Shown piece by piece: positions 36,509 to 44,794 of a DNA stretch of 64,000 nucleotides (within the stretch, counting starts at the first letter, position 1; each line of letters begins with the position of its first letter). The notes under the pieces are model-generated. The model did not search any database. It saw only the letters and a program-made list of their open reading frames with translations, and had not been told where the DNA came from. A program made the position numbers and the translations under genes. Location: assembly GCA_041740995.1 (NCBI GenBank), contig JBGSKY010000249.1, forward strand, positions 18,963-82,962. The letters are read 5' to 3'. This DNA comes from JBGSKY01 sp041740995. Lineage in GTDB: Bacteria > Planctomycetota > Planctomycetia > Pirellulales > Pirellulaceae.

Positions 36509-36973
36509 GTGGCACAGGTAACCAATTTAACGTCGCTGGGCACTAGACCGATCTGGATGTATGACGTCACCGCGCGCGTCGGACCAGGACTGGGAAATCA
36601 ACGCGATGATGTGGCGTTAGTTCAGCTTGCAATTAATGCCATTATGCGATCGAAAAATCTTAGAGATTCAAGAGCGCGTTTTGATCCCAGGCCGACCAAT
36701 CCACTATCAAATATCAGCCATGGCTATCCGCTCCTGAGTTTCCTCGTTGTCGACGGTTATTTTGGTCCTGAGACATCCAATGCTGTAATAACTTATCAAC
36801 GAGCCAACGGAAACGTTTGCGATGGCATCATCGACCCGGTCTATCCGCTGATTGGTAAAGGAAATCATCTCGTAATACGGATGCGGACAATATACGGTCT
36901 CAATGTAGATACGCTTCTTTATACCGGTCGGATGCTCGACGAACACAAGTTTCCACCCTTTCTGAAATTGTAA
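36509..36973 (+). CDS. peptidoglycan-binding-like domain protein
   Basis: A 154-aa protein started at GTG 36509 with GAGG upstream. The centre matches a PG_binding_1 domain: DVALVQLAINAIM, then LVVDGYFGPETSNAVITYQR and a DGIIDP end. No signal peptide or membrane helix is seen, odd for a protein that would bind cell wall; such domains in lone cytoplasmic proteins also occur in secretion or phage-related toxins. It stands alone, convergent with the sulfotransferase-like gene, with the palindromic repeat between them. Confidence 0.7.
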   Translation: MAQVTNLTSLGTRPIWMYDVTARVGPGLGNQRDDVALVQLAINAIMRSKNLRDSRARFDPRPTNPLSNISHGYPLLSFLVVDGYFGPETSNAVITYQRANGNVCDGIIDPVYPLIGKGNHLVIRMRTIYGLNVDTLLYTGRMLDEHKFPPFLKL

Positions 36974-37060
36974 CCTGCAAGATTTTAGAGTTACAGCGAC
37001 GAAAGCCTAATTTAGAAATCAAGTCTGCTCTATCGAATTGACTTGTTTTGCGCAAGCTGA

Positions 37061-37130
37061 GAGCCTATCCGAAAAGGGGTCTGACCCTTTGGAGGAACAG
37101 CGAGGGTCAGACCCCTTTTCGATAGGCTCT
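37061..37130. repeat. dispersed palindromic repeat, copy 3
   Basis: The cleanest copy. Arms GAGCCTATCCGAAAAGGGGT plus CTGACCCT on the left are matched by their complement on the right, around a loop containing TTGGAGGAACAGCG. It lies between two convergent genes. Confidence 0.95.
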
Positions 37131-37193
37131 AAGACCCATCTAAGAAACCAACCGAAGCGTCTGGACGGGCCCCAGCACACTCGAAGATCGAAA

Positions 37194-37916
37194 TTAGGCA
37201 TGGCGTAAGCTCGCGCGAAGCTGGTTTGGCTCGCTTTCAATGCTGAATAGGCTTGCGATTTCTGGGTAGTGCGACCTGAAAAATGGCTGATACTTAGCAA
37301 AAATTCGATTTGCCGTGCTTTCGGGGACCCGATCGACCCAATTAAACATGTCAATACACGTCCCTGGTTTCGTTTTTTCCACGTCATTGGGGGCCTGAGA
37401 CTCGATTGAAGCGAAACGCTGGGCTGCGTGAGAGAGCCATCGACGCCGCGGCGCGGCATCGGCTTTGACGAAGGACCGAAGCATCTCGATCTCGATATTA
37501 CGATCAAGAAAGTGACAAATTCTCCGCAATGTTACCGCTGGATAGGTCATAAAGTCTTCGATCCGAACGGTCAAAATCGATGACTCCATCAAGACTTCTT
37601 CAAAACAATCGAGCTCGCCGAGAATTCGTTCGGCTGGTTCCCAACTGGCTGACCCGTTTGCCGAAGCGGCAGGAACTTGACTATCAGCCAAAACAGAAAG
37701 CGGGTTGCGAATGACGCTGACCGCTGGAAATCGTAAGGTTTCTCGCCAATGCCGAGATGTTTTTGGCAGAACGTAAATACTTTGGTCTTGAGGAGCAAAG
37801 AACTCCGGCGATTGGTCAAGCACCACTAATCGGCTGGTGCTATGCTCGCTGTGAAAGGCCTTGAGTCGCTCTACGATCCAATGTTCGCCAGCGTACGGTT
37901 GAGTTAAAAAGATCAC
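37194..37916 (-). CDS. sulfotransferase-like protein
   Basis: A 240-aa protein started at GTG 37916. FLTQPYAGEHWI lies where sulfotransferases bind the 5'-phosphosulfate (usually PKSGTTWL), with the Gly and Trp kept and the Lys/Ser/Thr changed. AVSVIRNPLSVLADS matches the 3'-phosphate motif (RNPxD/S), and VRIEDFMTYPAVTLRRICHFLD is a family signature. These enzymes transfer sulfate from PAPS to hydroxyls. The altered loop makes activity uncertain. It follows the ketosynthase-like gene on the same strand by 135 bases and may be cotranscribed. Confidence 0.68.
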   Translation of the reverse strand: MIFLTQPYAGEHWIVERLKAFHSEHSTSRLVVLDQSPEFFAPQDQSIYVLPKTSRHWRETLRFPAVSVIRNPLSVLADSQVPAASANGSASWEPAERILGELDCFEEVLMESSILTVRIEDFMTYPAVTLRRICHFLDRNIEIEMLRSFVKADAAPRRRWLSHAAQRFASIESQAPNDVEKTKPGTCIDMFNWVDRVPESTANRIFAKYQPFFRSHYPEIASLFSIESEPNQLRASLRHA

Positions 37917-38051
37917 GATTCATCAGCATTATTAGGACGGATTCGAACACGCCAGTGCTCTGACGCTCTGCCGACCAATAACACAACCACCGCAGTCGAA
38001 TCAACCGTATCTCTACGATCAAAATCCGAATTTTCCAAAGCAAAATTGCGA

Positions 38052-39365
38052 CTAACCGTCAAATTTGCCGATCGCAACCGCTGCCGCCTGACCCTGCGGC
38101 GAACAGGCTACGTGGAAGAATGCCGCACCCGCGTCCTGAAAATCATTGGATACAGCGATGTCGCAAGCGGGATCCTTTTGCGAGCAATTAAGCGTCGGGA
38201 AAAGCTGGCCATTTTCAAGTGCTAAGCAGCTTGCAACGATCTCAACCGCTGCTGAACCGGCACCGAGGTTTCCAAAATAACTTTTCGCGGCCACCACCGG
38301 CGGCATCTTTGCTCGGTCAAAGACGTCGTTCAATGCCAGCGACTCAGAACGGTCCGAAGCGACGTCCCCGCGACCGGCAGCGTGGATATGAAAGCTTTTC
38401 GGCAGCGCTGCTTGGCTCCTCTGGTAGACGCTGTCCAGCACGTTGCGGGTCGCAATTCGCATGTGGTCGCGACCAGCTTTGGGTCCGACTGCCGACGAAC
38501 TGGTCGCTAGCACTTCAGCATATATTCGGGCTCCCCGTCGTTTTGCGTTAGACAGTGATTCCAAGACGAACGCCGCTGCTCCCTCACCCAGCACAATTCC
38601 GTCTCGGTCGGCAGCAAAGGGGCGTGACATTTCCGACGGGTTGTCACGATCGCTGGCCAACGTTTCCTGGCCCCTAACATGCAAGAAACGCAACGGCTCG
38701 ATCCGCGAACCGGTTGCGCCGACGACCATAACGTCGGCCGAACCACGACGAATCGCTGATACAGCTTCGCCAAAACAGAGGCTATTGCTCGCTTCTCGGA
38801 CTGTGATTGAGTTGCTTGGGCCACGCAGGTCATTGAAGATCGCCACATGACTGGCGGGCATGTTGGGCAAAAATTTCAGCAGCCAAAGCGGATTGACTTG
38901 CGGTCGACCAATTGTTGGCCAGCGATCCATGTGGAAGCTGTCTTGCTCGTCTTTGCAAGCACGAATTCCGTCGGCGAACTCCTCCGGTCGCGTCAAAATA
39001 TAATCGCATCCATAAGTGATTCCGCTGCGATCGGGATCCATTTTTCCAACAGCAAGACTGGCATCATGTAAAGCCAATTGACAGGCCGCCACGCCCATTT
39101 CAATTTCGCGGCACATCAGCTTTTGGCTCTTCTTGATCGATCGTTGTAGGCTCTTTTCCAACGGCCCGAATTGCTCGATATTGCCGACGAAATCCCATGC
39201 TTCGGCCGCGCAAAGCGGGCCTTCAGTCTGGGTTGGCAGCGATTTAAGCACGCCAATGCCTGACTTTTGCTCGGCCAGCGAAGTCCAAAAGCGCGCTAAA
39301 TCGCAGCCTAGCGGAGAAATCACGCCTAACCCAGTGATGACAATTTTTTCCGAATTAGAATCCAT
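38052..39365 (-). CDS. ketosynthase-like protein lacking the catalytic Cys
   Basis: A 437-aa protein with the full FabF-type thiolase fold: VITGLGVISPLG at the start, RPFAADRDGIVLGEGAAAFVLES in the middle, and a C-terminal NDFQDAGAAFFHVACSP region. At the nucleophile position the sequence is SITVREASNSLCFGEA, so Glu191 replaces Cys. His328 in FHIHAAGRG is kept, but the second catalytic His is Asn366 (KSYFGNLGAGSAAVE). It therefore cannot condense by the normal route. Chain-length factors of type II polyketide synthases also lack the Cys (usually Gln). No partner ketosynthase is adjacent; the nearest is fabF at 32.5 kb. Confidence 0.8.
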   Translation of the reverse strand: MDSNSEKIVITGLGVISPLGCDLARFWTSLAEQKSGIGVLKSLPTQTEGPLCAAEAWDFVGNIEQFGPLEKSLQRSIKKSQKLMCREIEMGVAACQLALHDASLAVGKMDPDRSGITYGCDYILTRPEEFADGIRACKDEQDSFHMDRWPTIGRPQVNPLWLLKFLPNMPASHVAIFNDLRGPSNSITVREASNSLCFGEAVSAIRRGSADVMVVGATGSRIEPLRFLHVRGQETLASDRDNPSEMSRPFAADRDGIVLGEGAAAFVLESLSNAKRRGARIYAEVLATSSSAVGPKAGRDHMRIATRNVLDSVYQRSQAALPKSFHIHAAGRGDVASDRSESLALNDVFDRAKMPPVVAAKSYFGNLGAGSAAVEIVASCLALENGQLFPTLNCSQKDPACDIAVSNDFQDAGAAFFHVACSPQGQAAAVAIGKFDG

Positions 39366-39491
39366 AAGTATTCAGGCCAATTGGTGCAGGTCGGCTACGT
39401 TTTCCATCGCCCGGCATTTTAAGTGAGTCTGTTAGAATTTGTTACGCCGATTGTATCCGGTCCAGTCTTATTGCGAAGCGTAGTAACGGCA

Positions 39492-39980
39492 ATGCACAAA
39501 TCTCCTGCTCTGAGCAAGTTTTACGAGAACTGTCGTCGACTTTTTCGACCAAAAAATGGCCTGATATCGAATTCAGAAATCTTGGCCAGCGACTTCGGGC
39601 CACGCGGTGAAAAACTGGCAGCAAATTATTTGCACAAACAAGGTTTCCGAGTCATCGCCAGAAACGAACGTAATACCGCCGGTGAAATCGATCTGATCGC
39701 CGTTGAAAGATCAAACAGTCAACGAACCATCGTTTTTGTAGAGGTCAAAACATGGCAGTATCCTCGAAAATCGGGCACACCCGCCGAAGCCGTCGATGCA
39801 AATAAACAACAGATGCTCTCACGAGCGGCTCTAGTTTTCTTGCGCAGTCGCCGTTTGTTGGAGTATCGCGTGCGGTTCGATGTAATCTCGGTAATCTTGC
39901 AGGGAGAAAATAACGCACCAGAAATTCGCCACATTCAAAACGCCTTTGAAGCCATCGGAAAGTTTCAGATGTTCAGCTAG
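39492..39980 (+). CDS. YraN/UPF0102 nuclease-fold protein
   Basis: The protein is 162 aa from the ATG at 39492; a GTG at 39423 would add 23 residues. The family core is GPRGEKLAANYLHKQGFRVI, then AGEIDLIAV with the Asp, IVFVEVKTW with the ExK of the PD-(D/E)XK nuclease fold, and GTPAEAVDANKQQ. The biochemical role of the family is unproven; Holliday-junction-resolvase-like activity has been proposed from the fold. It is divergent from the ketosynthase-like gene. Confidence 0.85.
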   Translation: MHKSPALSKFYENCRRLFRPKNGLISNSEILASDFGPRGEKLAANYLHKQGFRVIARNERNTAGEIDLIAVERSNSQRTIVFVEVKTWQYPRKSGTPAEAVDANKQQMLSRAALVFLRSRRLLEYRVRFDVISVILQGENNAPEIRHIQNAFEAIGKFQMFS

Positions 39981-40029
39981 GCGATCGGTCGGAATGCGAA
40001 ATGCAGAATCTGTTCGAGATTTTCAGTCC

Positions 40030-40857
40030 TCACTTGATCCCAGCCTTCTTTTTGGCTTTTTGAATCGCTTTCTGCCACGCTTTGTCTTCGGCCAGCGTTG
40101 GTGAAAAAACGAAGATCTCTTCATAGGTTGCGACGGCTTCGGCGAACTGTTTATTTGACTCCAGCACGGGCAGCATCTGAACCAAAATAGGCAACCGAAC
40201 AGCCGGATCGCTGGTTCGCTTTAAGGCCGCCGTATATGCTCCGATCGCCTCAGCGCGTCGCTTTTGAACAACCAATAAATGCGCCGCCTGCTGAAGAGGC
40301 TTTGTCGAACTCGGATCGCTGGTTGCCGCCGACTGATAGCTGTCGATCGCCAAATCCAATTTGCCTGACATCGAGCAAGCGAACGCATTAAGCAACTGCT
40401 TGGCATTCAGACATCGATCGCCGGCAAGCTGGTCGACTAAATCAAAACAGAAAGCGCCTTCGCCGGCCGCATACAACCATTCGAAGGCCTCTCGCAAAAA
40501 GGCAATACAATCTTCGGGCTGATGTTCCGCTGCAAGAGCTTGACCATCGGTCGTCGGAATAAAAGTACGATCGCCATTTTGCAACGCGACAATCGCATCG
40601 GCAGACTGTTCCTTGACGATTGCAGTTCGGTTCGCATGGTCCGCGATATCCCAGCTTTGAGATTTCTTGCATTTAGGACACAATCGATGATGGCGTAGCC
40701 GACGTGAGAGTGGAATAAGCGGTACGTAGTAAAAGTGGAAAAAATTGATCGCATTAAAGCTCTTCAGCTTTGCGAACTCATCGCAGTTTCCACAAAAACT
40801 GTGAATCTGATTTTTCTTCGTCCGGAAATATAACTGCGTTCCGAAATAAATAATCAT
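40030..40857 (-). CDS. TPR protein with N-terminal zinc ribbon
   Basis: The protein is 275 aa from the ATG at 40857 (MIIYFGTQLYFRTKKN); the open frame extends to 40935. Cys pairs lie in HSFCGNCDEFAKL and RLCPKCKKSQSWD, consistent with a zinc ribbon around a hydrophobic NFFHFYYVPLIPLS segment. The C-terminal half has three to four TPR units (for example AIDSYQSAATSDPSSTKPLQ and AIGAYTAALKRTSDPAVRLP). Similar zinc-ribbon/helix proteins occur widely, with unknown function. Its start lies 132 bases from the stop of the upstream gene. Confidence 0.7.
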   Translation of the reverse strand: MIIYFGTQLYFRTKKNQIHSFCGNCDEFAKLKSFNAINFFHFYYVPLIPLSRRLRHHRLCPKCKKSQSWDIADHANRTAIVKEQSADAIVALQNGDRTFIPTTDGQALAAEHQPEDCIAFLREAFEWLYAAGEGAFCFDLVDQLAGDRCLNAKQLLNAFACSMSGKLDLAIDSYQSAATSDPSSTKPLQQAAHLLVVQKRRAEAIGAYTAALKRTSDPAVRLPILVQMLPVLESNKQFAEAVATYEEIFVFSPTLAEDKAWQKAIQKAKKKAGIK

Positions 40858-40989
40858 GTCTAGATGGTTCTGGTCAGAATAACAAAGATTCGCTGGCGGA
40901 ATGGTCAGCTCTACACGCGCGCGATGATCTGCCAAGGATACGCGCTTTCAGTGAGCGTTGCTTGCTGATCAGCCAATTTTTAACTTGAA

Positions 40990-42087
40990 CTACAAGTTTG
41001 TACCGCGCGACTGAACCAATTTTAAGAGTCGTCCCGCGTCGGCTTTATCAAGATGTTCTGACAAAGGCAAAATGAGTGGTAATCGCGAGGTTACACGGTG
41101 CAGCGTTCGATCGTCAATCACCATCAGCGATTCAAGCCAGTCTTCAAGGTAATCGAAATCGAATTGGAGCAATTCCGCAACACGGAGTGCTTCGTCAACA
41201 TTGCGATCTGAGTTGTTCATCTCGCGCAGCAGACGTATCCGCGACGCAACCCCTGGCAATCTCATACGTTGTAATACAATGGCCGCTCGCAGCTTTGCTT
41301 GGCCACTCATCTGGCTAAAAGATTGAGAGATCGCGTCAAGTGCCGCCATGTTTCGACAACGGCTCAGCGTGATCGCGATCGCGTCGGCGATCATTGCATC
41401 GCGATGCCCAAGGAGCTTGGCCAGTTCGTATTCGAAGCCAGCAGCGCCACGGCGCGACATGACCTCTAAGCTGGCTTGTGTCAAAGGCTGAGCCGTTGCC
41501 GTCTCAGCCTCGATCTCGTTGATGGCCTTGTGCCAGTAGTGTTCCGCAACCCCGCGAGAATGAAGCTCATCCAAGGCCGACTTAACGCCTCGCATAATGT
41601 CGTTTGATACTTCGGCATTTTGCGGAATTGATATTATCTCGATTAGCTGCTCATTACTAAGGCGCATCATGCCAGCTCTTTGACACATGGCTTCCGTATC
41701 GACACGAAAAAAGATTTTCGATTCGCTCTTGAGCTTCGAAAGTTCGGACAGACACGCTTGATAAGCGGTCGGCAGTGCGACCGAATAGGCTTCGATCAGC
41801 TTACCTGCAAACCGGCACTCAAGTTCGGTGAGCTTGCGTCCGGCGACCATTTGACTCGCTCGTTTTATTGAAACGTCACACCATTGTTCGCTGACCGGTA
41901 AATGGCTCAGGAGGGCAAATTCCGGGTAGGCTTCGGCTATACCAAAGCGATCCCAAGCTTCGAAAACTTTCGGCAAAACGTTAGGCGAATCGGCGAAGCT
42001 AGCGGCCAAGCTTTCCAAAGCTGCGGTACGTATCGCAACATGCTTATGATCGAGTAATTCAACGAGCGATTGATCCGATAATTCCAT
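40990..42087 (-). CDS. HEAT-like helical-repeat protein
   Basis: A 365-aa protein that is almost entirely alpha-helical, starting DQSLVELLDHKHVAIRTAAL, a HEAT-like repeat. Later repeats include YELAKLLGHRDAMIADAIAI and MSGQAKLRAAIVLQRMRLPG. There is no signal peptide and no catalytic motif, so it is probably a cytoplasmic scaffold. It lies upstream of the TPR/zinc-ribbon gene on the same strand and could be in its operon; the repeat copy 4 lies before its start. Confidence 0.65.
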   Translation of the reverse strand: MELSDQSLVELLDHKHVAIRTAALESLAASFADSPNVLPKVFEAWDRFGIAEAYPEFALLSHLPVSEQWCDVSIKRASQMVAGRKLTELECRFAGKLIEAYSVALPTAYQACLSELSKLKSESKIFFRVDTEAMCQRAGMMRLSNEQLIEIISIPQNAEVSNDIMRGVKSALDELHSRGVAEHYWHKAINEIEAETATAQPLTQASLEVMSRRGAAGFEYELAKLLGHRDAMIADAIAITLSRCRNMAALDAISQSFSQMSGQAKLRAAIVLQRMRLPGVASRIRLLREMNNSDRNVDEALRVAELLQFDFDYLEDWLESLMVIDDRTLHRVTSRLPLILPLSEHLDKADAGRLLKLVQSRGTNL

Positions 42088-42110
42088 ATTTTTTACAGAA
42101 CCATTATTTT

Positions 42111-42182
42111 AGAACCGATCCGAAAAGGGGTTTGACCCTTTGGAGGAACGGAGAAGGTCAGAACCCTTTTCGGATAGGCTCT
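42111..42182. repeat. dispersed palindromic repeat, copy 4
   Basis: Arms GAACCGATCCGAAAAGGGGT plus TTGACCCT and the complement AAGGTCAGAACCCTTTTCGG. It has two or three substitutions relative to copy 3 that mostly do not compensate each other. It lies 35 bases downstream of the SDR gene's stop codon. Confidence 0.9.
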
Positions 42183-42217
42183 TACTATGACAACATTTAT
42201 TCCACGATCTCGAAATG

Positions 42218-43057
42218 TTATCCGGAACGAAATGATTTTTGAATAATCCAATCGCCCCAGCGAGGTGAAATCGCAATGATGGCTGCCAGAAGCCGAACTT
42301 TTCGGGGCAGGACGAGCTCAGCTTTTCCTGTGGCGCCCGCGTGTAAAATTTGAGCAACAAGTCGATCGACTTTTAATGCTCGAAGTTTCACGCCCGCACC
42401 AGCCTGCTTCATCGTTTCGGTAAGATTGCGACTTTCGACACTTTCGTCGTAACGGTGGCCTGCGTCTTGGCGAGCAATCGGTCCAGTGCATACCAACGTG
42501 ACATTGATGAAGTGTTCAGCGAGCTCTTGACGCAATTGCCGTGTCATGGCAACTAAAGCCGATTTCGAAAGGCTGTAGGCGCCAAGCCCTTTTGCCGTCG
42601 TTAGTCCGGCGATCGATGCAATAGCAATGTAGCTGCCCTTAGAACGTTTCAAACTTGATAGAGCAAGCTGACTGATCTGAAACGCCGATATGACGTTGAT
42701 ATTAATTGCCGATTGAATGTCAGCCACGTTTAAGTCGCTTAGCAACCCTCGTTCGGATTTACCGACCGCTGCAACGCATAATAAAATGTCTTCGTCGTTG
42801 CAAAACGTTTGCAGTCGATTTGTCTCCGCGTCGTTGAATTGCAGTGGCTCAGCCAAGTCCAGGGCGAAGGTTTGTACCTGCGGTGCTCCCAAGCGAATCA
42901 AATCTTCACGAACAATTCGCAACTGCTCTTGATCGCGAGCAACAATTGCAAGCTTCGCCCCGCATGTAGCCAGTTGCTCGGAAATCGCTAAACCTAGGCC
43001 TCGTGAGCCACCGCTAACCAGCGCCCATCGACCTTTCCATTCCAACTTTTGCGGCAT
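42218..43057 (-). CDS. short-chain dehydrogenase/reductase
   Basis: A 279-aa SDR with WALVSGGSRGLGLAISEQLA (glycine-rich cofactor loop, residues 12-31), IAIASIAG with the catalytic Ser, and AYSLSKSALV with Tyr and Lys. NAG of the classical family is replaced by CVAAVGKSERG. The C-terminal 60 residues are hydrophobic (LPRKVRLLAAIIAISPRWGDWII), as in membrane-associated SDRs of sphingolipid or ketosphinganine type. The substrate is not deducible. It is divergent from pyk, about 100 bases apart. Confidence 0.85.
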   Translation of the reverse strand: MPQKLEWKGRWALVSGGSRGLGLAISEQLATCGAKLAIVARDQEQLRIVREDLIRLGAPQVQTFALDLAEPLQFNDAETNRLQTFCNDEDILLCVAAVGKSERGLLSDLNVADIQSAININVISAFQISQLALSSLKRSKGSYIAIASIAGLTTAKGLGAYSLSKSALVAMTRQLRQELAEHFINVTLVCTGPIARQDAGHRYDESVESRNLTETMKQAGAGVKLRALKVDRLVAQILHAGATGKAELVLPRKVRLLAAIIAISPRWGDWIIQKSFRSG

Positions 43058-43161
43058 TACAGACCTGTCGCTCTCCCGTCACTGTGCAGTACACGCTTCG
43101 TGCATTAAAACCAAGGCACATTTGAACCACTTTTGTCTTCTTGCAACAGGCCAGCTTGCGT

Positions 43162-44637
43162 ATGTCGTCATCGCCCACCAAAAATAGTCCGCAAGCTCGA
43201 ACGAAGATCGTTGCGACCATTGGTCCAGCTTGCGAGACGATTGAACAGCTTTCAGACCTTGTTCGGCATGGCGTCGACGTATTTCGAATCAATACCGCAC
43301 ACGGAAAAATCCCCGATTTTGAACGCATCTTAGCCAAGCTCCAAACCGTCAGGGCGCAAACCAATTTTCCCGTCGGCGTCTTGCTTGATCTGGCCGGCCC
43401 AAAGATTCGGCTGGGCCAACTTTCTCAAGATCCTTTGAATCTTGAAGTTGGTGCGATAGTGCAGTTTGTTCGAGGCGAAATTACGACAAATGCGTATTCG
43501 CTGACCAGTAACTACGCGAAACTCATCGACGAACTAAATATCGGCGATAGCGTTATGTTGACCGATGGCACGATCTCGATGGTCGTAACCGAAAAATCAA
43601 ATGACACCGTTGCCTGTCGCGTTCTGGTCGGCGGAGTAGTTCGCTCGCGGCAGGGAATCAACTTGCCCGGAGTTTCGCTGAGCGTATCGGCTATGCGACC
43701 CGAAGATGTCGAGAACGCGCTGTGGGCTGCAAAAAACGACATCGACTTTATCTCGTTGTCGTTTGTGCGTTCTGCTCAAGACGTTTACGCGCTCAAGAAT
43801 CTACTAGCCTCTCTCGACTGTACGGCGATGGTCATCGCAAAGATTGAAAAGCGAGAAGCGATGTTGCAACTTGAATCGATTGTCGAAGCTGCTGACGCGG
43901 TGATGGTCGCTCGCGGTGATTTGGGCGTCGAAATCGATGTCGCTGAAACTCCTGTCGCTCAGAAGCGAATCATACGTATTTGCCGAGAAAGAATGAAGCC
44001 AGTGATCGTAGCGACTCAGATGTTAGAGAGCATGCACCACAATCGCCGCCCAACTCGTGCTGAAGCTAGCGACGTGGCGAACGCAATTCTTGATGGGGCT
44101 GACGCTTGTATGCTCAGCGGCGAGACAGCGATCGGTGACTTTCCGGTCGATGCGGTCGATATGATGAATCGTATTCTCTATTGCACTGAAGAAATGCTAA
44201 AAGATGCCCACGACGGCACGACGCATGTCCAACGACCCGAACACGCGGTTGATCGCGTAAATTTGATCACTTCAGCCGTTACCTACAATGCCGCAAACAT
44301 TGCTGACACGATCGGAGCGAAACTGGTTGTCGTCGCTTCACGCAGCGGTGGTACAGCTTGGGTGAAATCCAAACAGCGGAACTACATTCCGACATTAGGA
44401 GTTAGCGATGTCGATGCGACGCTCCGGCGTATGTGTTTGTTCTGGGGAATTACACCGCACAAGGTTCCGCAGCTTGGTAACCCGCAGTCGCTTTTTGAAC
44501 AAGTTAGCCGTTGGGGTATTGAAAACGGTTCTTTGAAGCCCGGAGATAGCGTTGTCTACGTTACAGGAACGGGCGTGATGGATAACACGCATAACTTGCT
44601 GGTCGTTCAGCAAGTCGCTGCACCAACGGAGAGCTGA
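43162..44637 (+). CDS. pyk: pyruvate kinase
   Basis: The protein is 491 aa from the ATG at 43162 (a TTG at 43141 would add seven residues). RTKIVATIGPAC starts the TIM barrel. VFRINTAHG, IAKIEKREAM (catalytic Lys), MVARGDLGVEI and VATQMLESM follow. The C-terminal domain (KLVVVASRSGGTAWVKSK, LFWGITPHKV) is complete. It transfers phosphate from phosphoenolpyruvate to ADP, the last step of glycolysis. The N-terminus has Gln-Ala-rich residues before the usual start. A decayed copy of its C-terminal part lies at about 53.46-53.79 kb. Confidence 0.95.
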   Translation: MSSSPTKNSPQARTKIVATIGPACETIEQLSDLVRHGVDVFRINTAHGKIPDFERILAKLQTVRAQTNFPVGVLLDLAGPKIRLGQLSQDPLNLEVGAIVQFVRGEITTNAYSLTSNYAKLIDELNIGDSVMLTDGTISMVVTEKSNDTVACRVLVGGVVRSRQGINLPGVSLSVSAMRPEDVENALWAAKNDIDFISLSFVRSAQDVYALKNLLASLDCTAMVIAKIEKREAMLQLESIVEAADAVMVARGDLGVEIDVAETPVAQKRIIRICRERMKPVIVATQMLESMHHNRRPTRAEASDVANAILDGADACMLSGETAIGDFPVDAVDMMNRILYCTEEMLKDAHDGTTHVQRPEHAVDRVNLITSAVTYNAANIADTIGAKLVVVASRSGGTAWVKSKQRNYIPTLGVSDVDATLRRMCLFWGITPHKVPQLGNPQSLFEQVSRWGIENGSLKPGDSVVYVTGTGVMDNTHNLLVVQQVAAPTES

Positions 44638-44794
44638 TTTCTCAACAATAGCGACTATTAAAAAAGATTTTGGCTAATGAAAAATTTTCGATAAGTTTGG
44701 CGGACGCGAAGCGACGGATGACCTCTTCTACTTTGGTGTTTGTTGTACTTTCGGCCCGCTCAGTTTGGGCCAAGAAAAATTTGGAGATTAGTTG

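Noticed and set aside
37019..37507. Open frame of 162 codons on the - strand with KGSDPFS-like peptide
   Set aside because: The peptide comes from translating the palindromic repeat, and the rest overlaps the sulfotransferase-like gene.
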